The position numbers were made by a program, and so were the translations under genes. From NCBI GenBank assembly GCA_030765455.1, contig JAVCCM010000132.1, forward strand, positions 1 through 48,919: DNA of 48,919 nucleotides. The letters are read 5' to 3'. Below, piece after piece: positions 41,079 to 48,919 of this stretch; the first letter of the stretch is position 1, and each line of letters starts with the position of its first letter. The DNA is from Candidatus Electryonea clarkiae. Lineage in GTDB: Bacteria; Electryoneota; Electryoneia; Electryoneales; Electryoneaceae. The notes beneath the pieces were generated by a model. The model worked only from the letters and a program-made list of their open reading frames with translations, did not search any database and was not told the DNA's origin.

Positions 41079-44000
41079 TTCAAATGGACCATCTTTTTCG
41101 TGATCCGTGTATCTCCTGCCTTAAATATCACAAAATAAATGCCGCTGGACAGATTTGAACTGTCAAAAGATACACCATGAGTGCCTGCTCTAAAACGTTC
41201 ATCTGCAAGCATTTTCACCTCGCGCCCAAGAATATCATATACCATTAATTTTACTTTACTTTCAAGTGGGAGAGCGAACCTGATAATTGTTGTGCTATTG
41301 AATGGATTAGGATAGGGAGTTCCAAGCCAATAAGATTCCGGGATACTGCCGGTTTGATTCTCATGTTTATAATCTTCGTAAATATCGACGATAAAATTAA
41401 CCGGGATTAAGGTTTGACCCTCCCCCGCATTGTATTGAGCCTTGATAAATCCCTGATAATTATCATTTGCCAATCCCTGGGACATGAAAATAACTGAAAT
41501 GACTTGGTCTTCACCTACCGTTATACTGAAAGCTGAGTCCCTGATTTCAATTCCCCTGAATGAGGAAGCAATCTTCCATGTGCTGAGATGTACTGTGTCT
41601 TCCCCACTGACAATCCCTGCAAAAGCATCAAAATACTTGTCTAATCCAAATGCAACTGTTAGACCGGCTACTGTTTCATCATCTCCTGCCGGTAAAGGTA
41701 CTGTTCGCTGAATATCTCCCGAATCGGGATTTGCCTTGTATAGATCGCGTGGATTGAAATTATTTCTGCGAACGACAAGGAACAATTTATAATTATCTTC
41801 AGCATCAGGATAATACGCCATTCCAAATACATCCCTGTTGAAAAATAGCGTATCCATTTCATCACCGTTTTCAGGATCTATGGATATTATATCATTATCC
41901 TCATGCCCCACCCAGAGAAGATCACGGTCAGTGTCATACGCTATCACACTAATGTCTTCATAAGGACCTTCTATCTGCGATACAACTTCACCGGTTTCAA
42001 TGTCCATAGCGTATAGGTTCGCGTCAATACTGCCCCATAAATAATTCCCATCAAAAGCCAAGTCATGCATTCCCACCCTGTCTTCAGGATTTCCTCCCTG
42101 GTCAAAAGACCCGAGGTATTCTCCTTCGGTGTTGAAACGGTAGATCTGGTTATCTCCGCCATCGACTGTAGCCGACACAAAGAATTCTCCATTAACCCAT
42201 GCCAGACCATGTAATGCGTCATTGTCAACTTCTTCTTCAAGGTTTAGATCTGAATATATTTCCAGGTACTCAAAAGTATCTTCGGTTGCCGGGATTACTT
42301 CCAGGACGACACTGATAGGGACAGTTCCTTCATTAGAGAAAGTGAGTTCCATGCTGTCAACAGGCTCAAATTGAAGAGTGACCTCAAGACTTTCGGGCGA
42401 TACTGAAAAAATTCCGGAAAAAAAATCAATGTCAAGCTCTGTTTCTTCACCTTCCGTGATAACAACTTCTTCAGTTGCCATCTCAGGATTGTAGCCGTAT
42501 CTCACAAGGACCAAGTATGTTCCGGTTTGAACTTCGAAACTATAATTTCCATCTATATCCGAAAATCCATGTCTTCTTGGCCGCTCCTGCATGAATACTC
42601 TCGCACCTTCGAGAGGTTCACCGGAATTATTATCAGTAACAATTCCGCTTAAAGTGCCCAGGGGAACGTCTATCTCGTCTAAGGCATCTACCGCCTGGAG
42701 AAGCCCGGCACCATAGTCATTATCCTTACCCTCATCACCAAGATCCAGCGCAGTCGTCTCAAGAAGAGAATCAATCTCTACCGGCAATAATTCCTGGTCT
42801 TTGCTAAGCAATAACGCAATTACACCTGAAATCTGCGGCGCGGTACTCGAAGTCATACCAAATGCCCCGTAAGCGGTACTATCCCATGAACTAATGGTTG
42901 CAATATCAACACCGGGAACGGATATATCTGGCTTTATCAGCCCTACATTTACGCCTAATGTATCAAAGAGATAATCGTTGTACGGATCAATGTCCTGCCA
43001 TGTGCATGGACCGGGACTCGAAAATCCCAGGACTTCATTATTCTCATCAATTGCAGCAGATGAAATCAAACCGCTCCTTGTTCCCTCTTCCACTTCATCC
43101 GAATTTCTCCAGGGCGATGGAACACTCCCCGGAACAGAAAGGGCGCCTGGAGGTTGACGCATGCCACGATTATTGCCACCTGATTTTACACTTGAAATAC
43201 CGGCAAGTGCCAGGGTTGTGAAATTATCACGCCATATTGGATAATCAGCGGAATCGGGAGTTCCCCAGCCAAGCGACATTTGCGTAACGTCAACACTGTG
43301 TTCCAGGCAGAAATCATGTGCAAGCCATGTATCTGTTACCGTGCCCAAAGCCAATGTTTCTCTTACTTTCAGTACCATCAATGTGGCGTTTGGAGCCATG
43401 CCTGTTGTGTCACCTGCAGTTCCATCTCCACCAAGGATTCCGATTACACTTGTACCATGACCGTCCTCATCTTCAGGTTCATTATCTCCATTGTAAAAAT
43501 CCCAGCCACCATTCGGGTATTCTTCACCCCCGTCCCATAGATGTCCCCTGATATCAAAATGTCTGTAGTTGCATCCAGTGTCGATATGTGCCACAAGGAT
43601 GCCTTCGCCGGTGTAACCATCCGCCCATGCCTCATCGACCTGGATATGTGACCTGTTCCACCCTACTTCATCAAGCTCATCAAGCGATCCTTCATATACG
43701 GGTGGAACCGGGTGAACACGTTCCCTGTTGTCGAGGATCTTATATATGTCTTCTCTAAGCGCTAAATTTCTTATTACATCCGGATATGCTCGAATGATAA
43801 CACCGTTGCAAATCCTGAGTGATTTTACTTCCTGCACACTTCCACGATCCATCTCCCCGGACAGGTAATCGAGTAAATCCTCCTGGGTGGTTTTCGATAG
43901 TTCGACAAGCTCTTGCCAGACTAATTGTGTTCTTTGTTTACGTGGTAAACCATGAACCATTTCTTCCAACTCGGATAGATCCGGTCTTTCACTCATTAAT

Positions 44001-44149
44001 ATTAATGCTGGTATTATCTCATCCGGTTGAGCTATTCGAAGAACATCCCTCAATGGCGCATTGCATTTAGAAGGATTTGCGAAACTGAAAGAACAAAACG
44101 AAATGAAAGCGATTACAACGATTGCTAATTTCGACATTCTGCCTTTCAT
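41075..44149 (-). CDS. Secreted subtilase (S8) with T9SS sorting domain
   Basis: The 1024-residue protein has a signal peptide (LAIVVIAFISFCSFSFA) and a propeptide-like region to about residue 155. The S8 protease domain has its triad Asp in VAHIDTGCNY, His in GHGTSVIGIL and Ser in MTSSTAPQISG. Next come a carboxypeptidase-regulatory-like beta domain (GIVTDNNSGEPLEGARVFM), a beta-propeller-like part with repeated DTDRDLLWVG and similar strands, and a T9SS C-terminal domain (PYPNPFNSTTIIRFALP to ITKKMVHLK). It should be exported by SprA as a surface or free protease. AGAGAGG precedes ATG 44149; the start at 44215 is less likely. Confidence 0.92.
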   Translation of the reverse strand: MKGRMSKLAIVVIAFISFCSFSFANPSKCNAPLRDVLRIAQPDEIIPALILMSERPDLSELEEMVHGLPRKQRTQLVWQELVELSKTTQEDLLDYLSGEMDRGSVQEVKSLRICNGVIIRAYPDVIRNLALREDIYKILDNRERVHPVPPVYEGSLDELDEVGWNRSHIQVDEAWADGYTGEGILVAHIDTGCNYRHFDIRGHLWDGGEEYPNGGWDFYNGDNEPEDEDGHGTSVIGILGGDGTAGDTTGMAPNATLMVLKVRETLALGTVTDTWLAHDFCLEHSVDVTQMSLGWGTPDSADYPIWRDNFTTLALAGISSVKSGGNNRGMRQPPGALSVPGSVPSPWRNSDEVEEGTRSGLISSAAIDENNEVLGFSSPGPCTWQDIDPYNDYLFDTLGVNVGLIKPDISVPGVDIATISSWDSTAYGAFGMTSSTAPQISGVIALLLSKDQELLPVEIDSLLETTALDLGDEGKDNDYGAGLLQAVDALDEIDVPLGTLSGIVTDNNSGEPLEGARVFMQERPRRHGFSDIDGNYSFEVQTGTYLVLVRYGYNPEMATEEVVITEGEETELDIDFFSGIFSVSPESLEVTLQFEPVDSMELTFSNEGTVPISVVLEVIPATEDTFEYLEIYSDLNLEEEVDNDALHGLAWVNGEFFVSATVDGGDNQIYRFNTEGEYLGSFDQGGNPEDRVGMHDLAFDGNYLWGSIDANLYAMDIETGEVVSQIEGPYEDISVIAYDTDRDLLWVGHEDNDIISIDPENGDEMDTLFFNRDVFGMAYYPDAEDNYKLFLVVRRNNFNPRDLYKANPDSGDIQRTVPLPAGDDETVAGLTVAFGLDKYFDAFAGIVSGEDTVHLSTWKIASSFRGIEIRDSAFSITVGEDQVISVIFMSQGLANDNYQGFIKAQYNAGEGQTLIPVNFIVDIYEDYKHENQTGSIPESYWLGTPYPNPFNSTTIIRFALPLESKVKLMVYDILGREVKMLADERFRAGTHGVSFDSSNLSSGIYFVIFKAGDTRITKKMVHLK

Positions 44150-44750
44150 GATACCTCTCTTTCGTGATAAGTAAATCTTCGTTCTGTTAAAGCGAGAGAA
44201 ATGATTCATTCTCAACCTCTGTATTTACAATATTTTTGATTGCAATACTCATTCTGAAGCAGTAACAGGGAAAAATGTGCATAAACGGTAGTGGAATTTT
44301 AACCTCGACAAAAATTAATAGAAAATAGGTCTAATATTATGTGAAATCATAGAATATCAGATACTTTATCTATTAGCGACCGTCGCATTTATTAAATATA
44401 AGCATTCAAAAATTTGTTTTCTACCTGTGAAACATTGAATCTCAGAAAAAAAATATGTAATTCTCAATTACGTCATACTGTAAAAATCATGCGCTTGATT
44501 AAGATTACTGCCCGGTACTACATTGCCATCCAAGTTTTCAATGCAAAATACGCATTTTGAATAAAGGTGTATCATCACAGGGCGGAACGAAGTAATCTGA
44601 TTTTTAAGTACCATATTGACTTTGAGTTCGAATTGTATAATTCACAATCAGAGTAAAATTATCAATAGACTGGCACTTAGTCTAACCAACTTGAAAAATA
44701 TTTCTACCCAGCTAACATAAAACAAAATTGCCATAAAGCAGGAGGATTCA
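44150..44750. other. Long divergent intergenic region
   Basis: About 600 A/T-rich bases separate the divergent subtilase and DUF3857 genes, so both promoters should lie here. TTGACT (44616-44621) and TATAAT (44636-44641) face the DUF3857 gene but are only 14 bases apart, so I do not call them a promoter. AGGAGG at 44741-44746 is the ribosome-binding site for that gene. I see no repeat or RNA that I can name. Confidence 0.4.
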
Positions 44751-46781
44751 GTGTTTAATAGAAAGGCAATATCTCACATTCATAAGGCATGGCTTATTTT
44801 AATCCCGATTTTCATGTACTCCATGCTTTTTGCACAAGATGTCATGCCCCCGGGAGACAAATTACCGCCTACGGTCTTTGACCGGATAGAAATGGCAGGA
44901 GAAGCTGCTGATTTCGATGATGCCGATTATATCGTCGTATTGGACAAAGCCGTAAACAGGATGAAAGAATCAGGCGTTACCTACGTTGACACCTATGTTC
45001 TATACAAAATTCTGACAGATAAAGGTAGTAAAAACAGGGCTGTCATGACATGGGGATTTGATCCGCAAAGCAGTTATATCGATGTCAGGGAAGTTAACAT
45101 CATCAGGGATGGTGAAGCGATCCCGGTTGACGTTTCAGCAGTTAAAGAACTTCCGGCGCCGCAGAGTGCAATATACTGGAGCGACCGAATTAAAACGCTC
45201 CAACTACCTAGACTTAAGGTCAACGACGGCATTGAAATAATAACATTTAAAAAAGGTTACACATACGCTTTGTTGGATGAACCTGAAGATGACAGGTACG
45301 TCCCCCCCATGCCCGGTGAATATTTTGATATAGTCAGGTTTGAGGGAAGTGTTCCAATTATAGAGAAGAAATATGTTTTGTCAGTTCCAAAAGGCAAGTT
45401 GCTGCAATCTGAAGTCTATAACGGCTCTCTATACTCCAGCACCTCTTATACAGCAGACAGTACCTTCTACGCCTGGTGGACTTTTGACGTTCCCCCACGG
45501 CCCCACGAACCACGTCAACCCGGTGACACCGATTATGTAACAAAAGTAGTCATGTCAACTGCTGAAAGCTGGGAAGCCAAGAGCAAGTGGTTCTACGATA
45601 TGAATGACGTAAAAAACCAGCAGTTTGTTTATACAGACGAAATTGCAGCTAAAGTAAAAGAAATTCTTGAAGAAGCCGGAGTTGTTAATAAAAGCGAAGC
45701 GGATAAAGCTGAAGCGCTTAACCACTGGGTCGCTCAGAATATTCGTTATAGCGGTCAGACAATGGGCGAAGGCGAAGGGTTTACTCTTCATTCCGGGGAG
45801 ATGATTTACGAACAACGCAGTGGTGTATGCAAAGATATTGCCGGTATGCTGATAACTATGATGCGAGCTGCTAATATGGATTCTTACCCTGCAATGACTA
45901 TGGCAGGAAGCCGTATAGAATCAATTCCGGCAGATCAGTTCAACCATTGCGTGGTAGCACTGAAAAAAGAGGATGGTTCTTTTGTTATGTACGATCCGAC
46001 CTGGATACCATATAATAATGACATCTGGTCAAAACTTGAAACTGAACAGCACTTTGTAGTTGGCACTCCCGAAGGAGAGACCCTAAGCTCAATCGCTTAC
46101 AGTCCACCTGAAGAATCGTTCCTTAAAGTTAATCATAAAGCTGAAATTCTTGAAGATGGCACATTGAAAGGCACTTTCACACTGAATGGCAAAGGCGCCC
46201 TTGATTCACGCCTGCGCCGGTTAGTCACACGTAATGGCAAAGCAAATTTTGAGTCTTCCTTCTCGGATATGCTGCATCCTGTCGGTGACCGTGTTCAAGA
46301 TGTGAAGTACGAATACCATCCAAATGACGATTTCAGCAACGACATGTGGATTAAGCTCAGTTATACCATACCGGAATTCGCCTTTCCAATTGACGGAGGA
46401 TATGAATTCAAGAGTCCCATGATGCAGGTTACAACAAATCATGTTTACCTTTTCAGAGGAGCATCTACAAAATGGGAAGAGGAACGTGAAACAGACGTTT
46501 TCCTCTATTACACTCAACTGGTTGATGGTACCGAAACTATTAAACTTCCCAAAGGTTATAAAGCGATAGAAACGACAGAAACTGACGAAGTCGATGAAAC
46601 TTACGCTTATTTCAAAGGCTCAAGTGAAACGACTAAAAAGGGACTGGTAATCCGTCAGAAAGCTGAAGTCAGGAGAAGACAGATTCCACCTGATGGCTAT
46701 CCCGGCTTTTATGACGCCATGAAAGGAGTTCAGGACTGGGCTGATCAAGTTTATCGTATAGAGAAGGGAGGTGCAAAGTGA
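44751..46781 (+). CDS. DUF3857/transglutaminase-like secreted protein, triad intact
   Basis: The 676-residue protein has a signal peptide (AWLILIPIFMYSMLFAQ). The N-terminal half is a DUF3857 beta domain (KESGVTYVDTYVLYKILTDKG). The centre is a transglutaminase-like cysteine protease fold with the triad Cys360 (SGVCKD), His399 (FNHCVV) and Asp415 (YDPTW) all present. A C-terminal beta domain follows. Such proteins are common in FCB bacteria, are probably periplasmic, and have no assigned substrate. The start codon is GTG 44751 with AGGAGG five bases upstream. The stop overlaps the next gene (GTGA), so the two are translated together. Confidence 0.85.
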   Translation: MFNRKAISHIHKAWLILIPIFMYSMLFAQDVMPPGDKLPPTVFDRIEMAGEAADFDDADYIVVLDKAVNRMKESGVTYVDTYVLYKILTDKGSKNRAVMTWGFDPQSSYIDVREVNIIRDGEAIPVDVSAVKELPAPQSAIYWSDRIKTLQLPRLKVNDGIEIITFKKGYTYALLDEPEDDRYVPPMPGEYFDIVRFEGSVPIIEKKYVLSVPKGKLLQSEVYNGSLYSSTSYTADSTFYAWWTFDVPPRPHEPRQPGDTDYVTKVVMSTAESWEAKSKWFYDMNDVKNQQFVYTDEIAAKVKEILEEAGVVNKSEADKAEALNHWVAQNIRYSGQTMGEGEGFTLHSGEMIYEQRSGVCKDIAGMLITMMRAANMDSYPAMTMAGSRIESIPADQFNHCVVALKKEDGSFVMYDPTWIPYNNDIWSKLETEQHFVVGTPEGETLSSIAYSPPEESFLKVNHKAEILEDGTLKGTFTLNGKGALDSRLRRLVTRNGKANFESSFSDMLHPVGDRVQDVKYEYHPNDDFSNDMWIKLSYTIPEFAFPIDGGYEFKSPMMQVTTNHVYLFRGASTKWEEERETDVFLYYTQLVDGTETIKLPKGYKAIETTETDEVDETYAYFKGSSETTKKGLVIRQKAEVRRRQIPPDGYPGFYDAMKGVQDWADQVYRIEKGGAK

Positions 46782-48700
46782 GACATCTAAGACTTCATAT
46801 AATCCTTGCCGTGATCATCATTAGTGCCGGTTCATTCTCTACGCTTACAGCTGAACCGATGTCACTTTCCGGTATGCAGGACATAGGCGAATTGATGACA
46901 ATAGCTGAACAGACATTTAACATGCAGGAAGAGGATGCAGTAATTCTTTTCAAAGGGGAGAAACATCTCTGGCTCTCCGATAAACGTCTGAAAACAGTTC
47001 ATCATGAAATTGTCTGGATCAGCACTGAATGGGCTATCCGCAGCTACGCCGACCTTCGTGTTCCATTCGATAAGGAACACTGCAATATGACGGACATTGA
47101 ACTTAGAACCTGGCGCGAAAACCAATGGTGGGTAAGTGGTGAGACAGCTAAAGTAGAAACTCTGCCGTTTGCAGTCAGGAACGCTGATAATTACACTAAT
47201 ATGCGTGAAATGATGCTGCTTCATGATGGCATCCAACTGCCATGTATCATGGAAACCGTCTATGTGATTGAAGATAAAAAACCATTCCGTGACGGAGCTG
47301 AAGGAGTTTGGATTTTCCAGCAGGATGATCCCGCTGTATCGGTCTGGTTCGGGCTAGGTGTACCGAAGGGTAAAAAAGCTAACGTTTTCAAATCCGAGGG
47401 AGTTGCTGACGGTGAAAATGTAGAACTCAGCGAAAAAGATATTGATTTCAATATTTATAAAATGGGACCACTTGAAGCTTTGGGCAGACCTCACATTTCT
47501 GATCCAGCAGTCGAGTCGCCCTACATTTCCTGGTCAACCTGGAAAAACTGGAAATCTTTCGGCAAATCATTCATGAAGAATTACGATGGCGCTATGATGG
47601 TCGATGATGTCCTCAAAGATAGTATATCCTCCATCCTTGAAGACGATCCTATTGACATTCTGAAGGCAAAAACAGTAGCTGAATTTGTAAAAATACACAC
47701 TAACCACACACATTATAACTGGAAATACTGGCTCGAAAACCCCCGTAACGCGTCAGAAACATTTTCCACCGCATACGGACACAGTTTTGACAGGGCTATC
47801 CTGGCTGGAGCGTTATTCAAAGAAGCAGGGCTGGAAGTAAACCCGGTTTTCCGCAGCAAGAACTATACTGATGTCAATGACGGCATCCCTACCTTTGCCC
47901 GGTATGATGATATTTCACTCTGGGTAAGCGGAGACGGGATTGAAGCGTACTATAATCCCACATCCGGTGAGCTGACCAACGGACTTGGCGCTATCTTCGG
48001 ACGGACAATCTGGCTGCCGGGAAGCGGTGACGATCCTGTCGTTCGATGGAGTGGAAAAGGTGAACGCAGCAGTCTTTCGGTGAAAATGGAGCTGAAATTC
48101 GATCACGAAGAAGACAACTGGAAAGCTAAAGGAATCTATACCGGTACGGGTGGATTATGCCCTTATGAAGATATGGAAGGTGCCGGAACTGAAGCGTCTG
48201 ACTACCTGAATGGTATAATTTCCGGTGTTTTAACAGATGCGAAAGTAGCTGAATATAATCCTGTAGTATTTGACCGTTTTAAAGTAACCGCCGGATTCAC
48301 AGCGGATATGCCTCAACCTGAACCGGACGAATTTGACCGCATTCGCATCAATTTCGGCGATCCGGCAGGAGGTTTGATGGACAATATGCCCCATGACCTC
48401 CACCTCTATGAGGAAAACAGAAGTTCACCGGTTTACCTGCCGGGAAATATGCAGCAAAGCATACGTGTCAGCATGGATGACAGTGAAGAACATACACTGA
48501 TTCTTCCAGGGAACAAAGAAATCACGAATGATGCCGGATCATTTAAACTCACTATCGAGAAATCAGGCAAAAAAGTCACTATCACCCGTGAAATTCAGTT
48601 GAACAAAACAGTTTACGCTCCTGAAGAATGGAAAATGCTGCGAGAACTTCTCCTCGCGGAAAAACATGAAAGAAACAGGAGTATATTCATAAAGATGTGA
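46778..48700 (+). CDS. DUF3857/transglutaminase-like paralogue with degenerate triad
   Basis: The 640-residue protein has a signal peptide (HIILAVIIISAGSFSTLTA) and the same layout as the preceding gene. The catalytic positions have changed: the Cys position is Ser336 (YGHSFD against GVCKD), the His position is Asp378 (YDDISL against FNHCVV) and the Asp position is Asn393 (YNPTSG against YDPTW). It is therefore probably inactive as an enzyme and could be a partner or regulator of the active paralogue. It starts with GTG at 46778, overlapping the previous stop by four bases, with GGGAGG upstream. Confidence 0.8.
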   Translation: MRHLRLHIILAVIIISAGSFSTLTAEPMSLSGMQDIGELMTIAEQTFNMQEEDAVILFKGEKHLWLSDKRLKTVHHEIVWISTEWAIRSYADLRVPFDKEHCNMTDIELRTWRENQWWVSGETAKVETLPFAVRNADNYTNMREMMLLHDGIQLPCIMETVYVIEDKKPFRDGAEGVWIFQQDDPAVSVWFGLGVPKGKKANVFKSEGVADGENVELSEKDIDFNIYKMGPLEALGRPHISDPAVESPYISWSTWKNWKSFGKSFMKNYDGAMMVDDVLKDSISSILEDDPIDILKAKTVAEFVKIHTNHTHYNWKYWLENPRNASETFSTAYGHSFDRAILAGALFKEAGLEVNPVFRSKNYTDVNDGIPTFARYDDISLWVSGDGIEAYYNPTSGELTNGLGAIFGRTIWLPGSGDDPVVRWSGKGERSSLSVKMELKFDHEEDNWKAKGIYTGTGGLCPYEDMEGAGTEASDYLNGIISGVLTDAKVAEYNPVVFDRFKVTAGFTADMPQPEPDEFDRIRINFGDPAGGLMDNMPHDLHLYEENRSSPVYLPGNMQQSIRVSMDDSEEHTLILPGNKEITNDAGSFKLTIEKSGKKVTITREIQLNKTVYAPEEWKMLRELLLAEKHERNRSIFIKM

Positions 48701-48713
48701 TTTAGAGCAGCTT

Positions 48714-48742
48714 GGATTCGTAAGGTGTAGTGAAGCGAATCC
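48714..48742. repeat. Inverted repeat GGATTCG/CGAATCC
   Basis: A seven-base stem GGATTCG (48714-48720) and CGAATCC (48736-48742) is separated by 15 bases. It lies between the DUF3857 gene and the strong terminator. It has no T-run and recalls the other intergenic hairpins of the window. Confidence 0.45.
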
Positions 48743-48770
48743 GAAGGAAATAAAACGTTAATGAACTTGA

Positions 48771-48798
48771 CCCGGATTTAACCAAATCCGGGTTTTTT
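48771..48798 (+). terminator. Rho-independent terminator of the DUF3857 operon
   Basis: A perfect nine-base stem CCCGGATTT (48771-48779) and AAATCCGGG (48784-48792) encloses the loop AACC and is followed directly by six T (48793-48798). This is a textbook terminator 70 bases after the stop codon at 48700. The group II intron-like sequence begins two bases further on. Confidence 0.92.
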
Positions 48799-48800
48799 AT

Positions 48801-48919
48801 GTGTGCCCAGCATGGAGTGGACGCCTGATTTTGTTAATACACCCCGATCTGGGGGAAGTAAAACCGATTGGCAAGGGCGTTGCTGGCAACGGCAGGGTCT
48901 GAAGGCAGCCATAGGCAGC
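48801..48919 (+). mobile_element. 5' end of a group IIC intron, cut by the window edge
   Basis: The sequence starts GTGTGCCCAGCATGGAGTGG, matching the GTGYG boundary and the first stem of bacterial class C group II introns (typically GTGTGCCCGGCATGG). It continues with AACCGATTGGCAAGGGCGTT, then GGCAACGGCAGGGTCTGAAG, like the domain I segment CAAGGG-TGTC-GGCGAC-GGAATCTGAAG of the class. Class C introns insert just downstream of terminator hairpins, and here the first base is two bases after the T-run. The ribozyme remainder and any reverse transcriptase lie beyond the window. Confidence 0.8.

Noticed and set aside
44616..44641. TTGACT and TATAAT upstream of the DUF3857 gene as a promoter
   Set aside because: The spacer is only 14 bases.

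Overview
The window looks like a chromosomal piece from an anaerobic or micro-oxic bacterium of the FCB group (Bacteroidota and relatives such as Zixibacteria, KSB1, Marinimicrobia or Electryoneota). The main evidence is an almost complete SprA, the giant outer-membrane channel of the type IX secretion system (T9SS). Two secreted proteins carry T9SS C-terminal sorting domains, and several lipoproteins or secreted proteins of unknown role lie nearby. A multi-subunit redox complex of the kind found in sulfate reducers and related anaerobes, plus many small iron-sulfur and cofactor proteins, points to anaerobic energy metabolism. A phylum cannot be fixed from this sequence alone. I recognised no rRNA, tRNA or CRISPR array.

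Region 1 (about 178-7342, all minus strand) is a small metalloprotein cluster. A DUF134 (UPF0251) helix-turn-helix protein is followed by a Gly-rich DUF5320-like protein, a NifX/NifB-type domain protein, a Gly-rich zinc-ribbon protein with a 30-bp tandem repeat, two MinD-type ATPases each with two inserted 4Fe-4S motifs, another DUF5320 protein, another NifX protein, a DUF89 phosphatase-like protein and a Cys-rich V4R/ATC-hydrolase-like protein. A CGGC-type protein and a third NifX protein sit just upstream. No nitrogenase structural genes are visible. A plausible promoter with a palindrome at the predicted start site precedes the DUF134 gene.

Region 2 (7378-16953, minus strand) is the most coherent system. 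A sigma-54-dependent regulator with a Cys-bearing PAS domain is followed by an intergenic region with an array of TTGCAACA repeats and a good -24/-12 promoter. Next come four tightly packed genes for an Hmc/Dsr-type membrane redox complex: an HdrD-like CCG protein, a NarI-like cytochrome b, a four-cluster ferredoxin subunit, and an NrfD-like membrane protein fused to a six-haem cytochrome c. They are followed, apparently in the same transcript, by a CheY-like receiver, a sensor kinase with two Cys-rich PAS domains, and two more receivers. I infer a redox- or metabolite-controlled transmembrane electron conduit with its own signalling module.

Region 3 (17383-31259) is mixed. It holds a large secreted M1-peptidase homologue that has lost both zinc histidines, a bacteriohemerythrin, queD and a queE without a normal start codon, two secreted or lipoproteins, a T9SS-targeted FG-GAP protein, a HEAT-like protein, a GT4/GT9 glycosyltransferase pair, a beta-propeller-like lipoprotein and an MscS channel. 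Region 4 (31730-48700) has SprA, a NYN-LOTUS RNase-like protein, a beta-carbonic anhydrase, a T9SS-targeted subtilase, and two coupled DUF3857/transglutaminase-like proteins, of which the second has lost its catalytic triad.

Intergenic DNA is rich in small hairpins of at least two families: REP-like elements, twice as inward-facing doublets, and clusters of hairpins sharing a GCTNNAGC core. At the right edge a strong terminator is followed directly by the 5' end of what reads as a group IIC intron, cut by the window.
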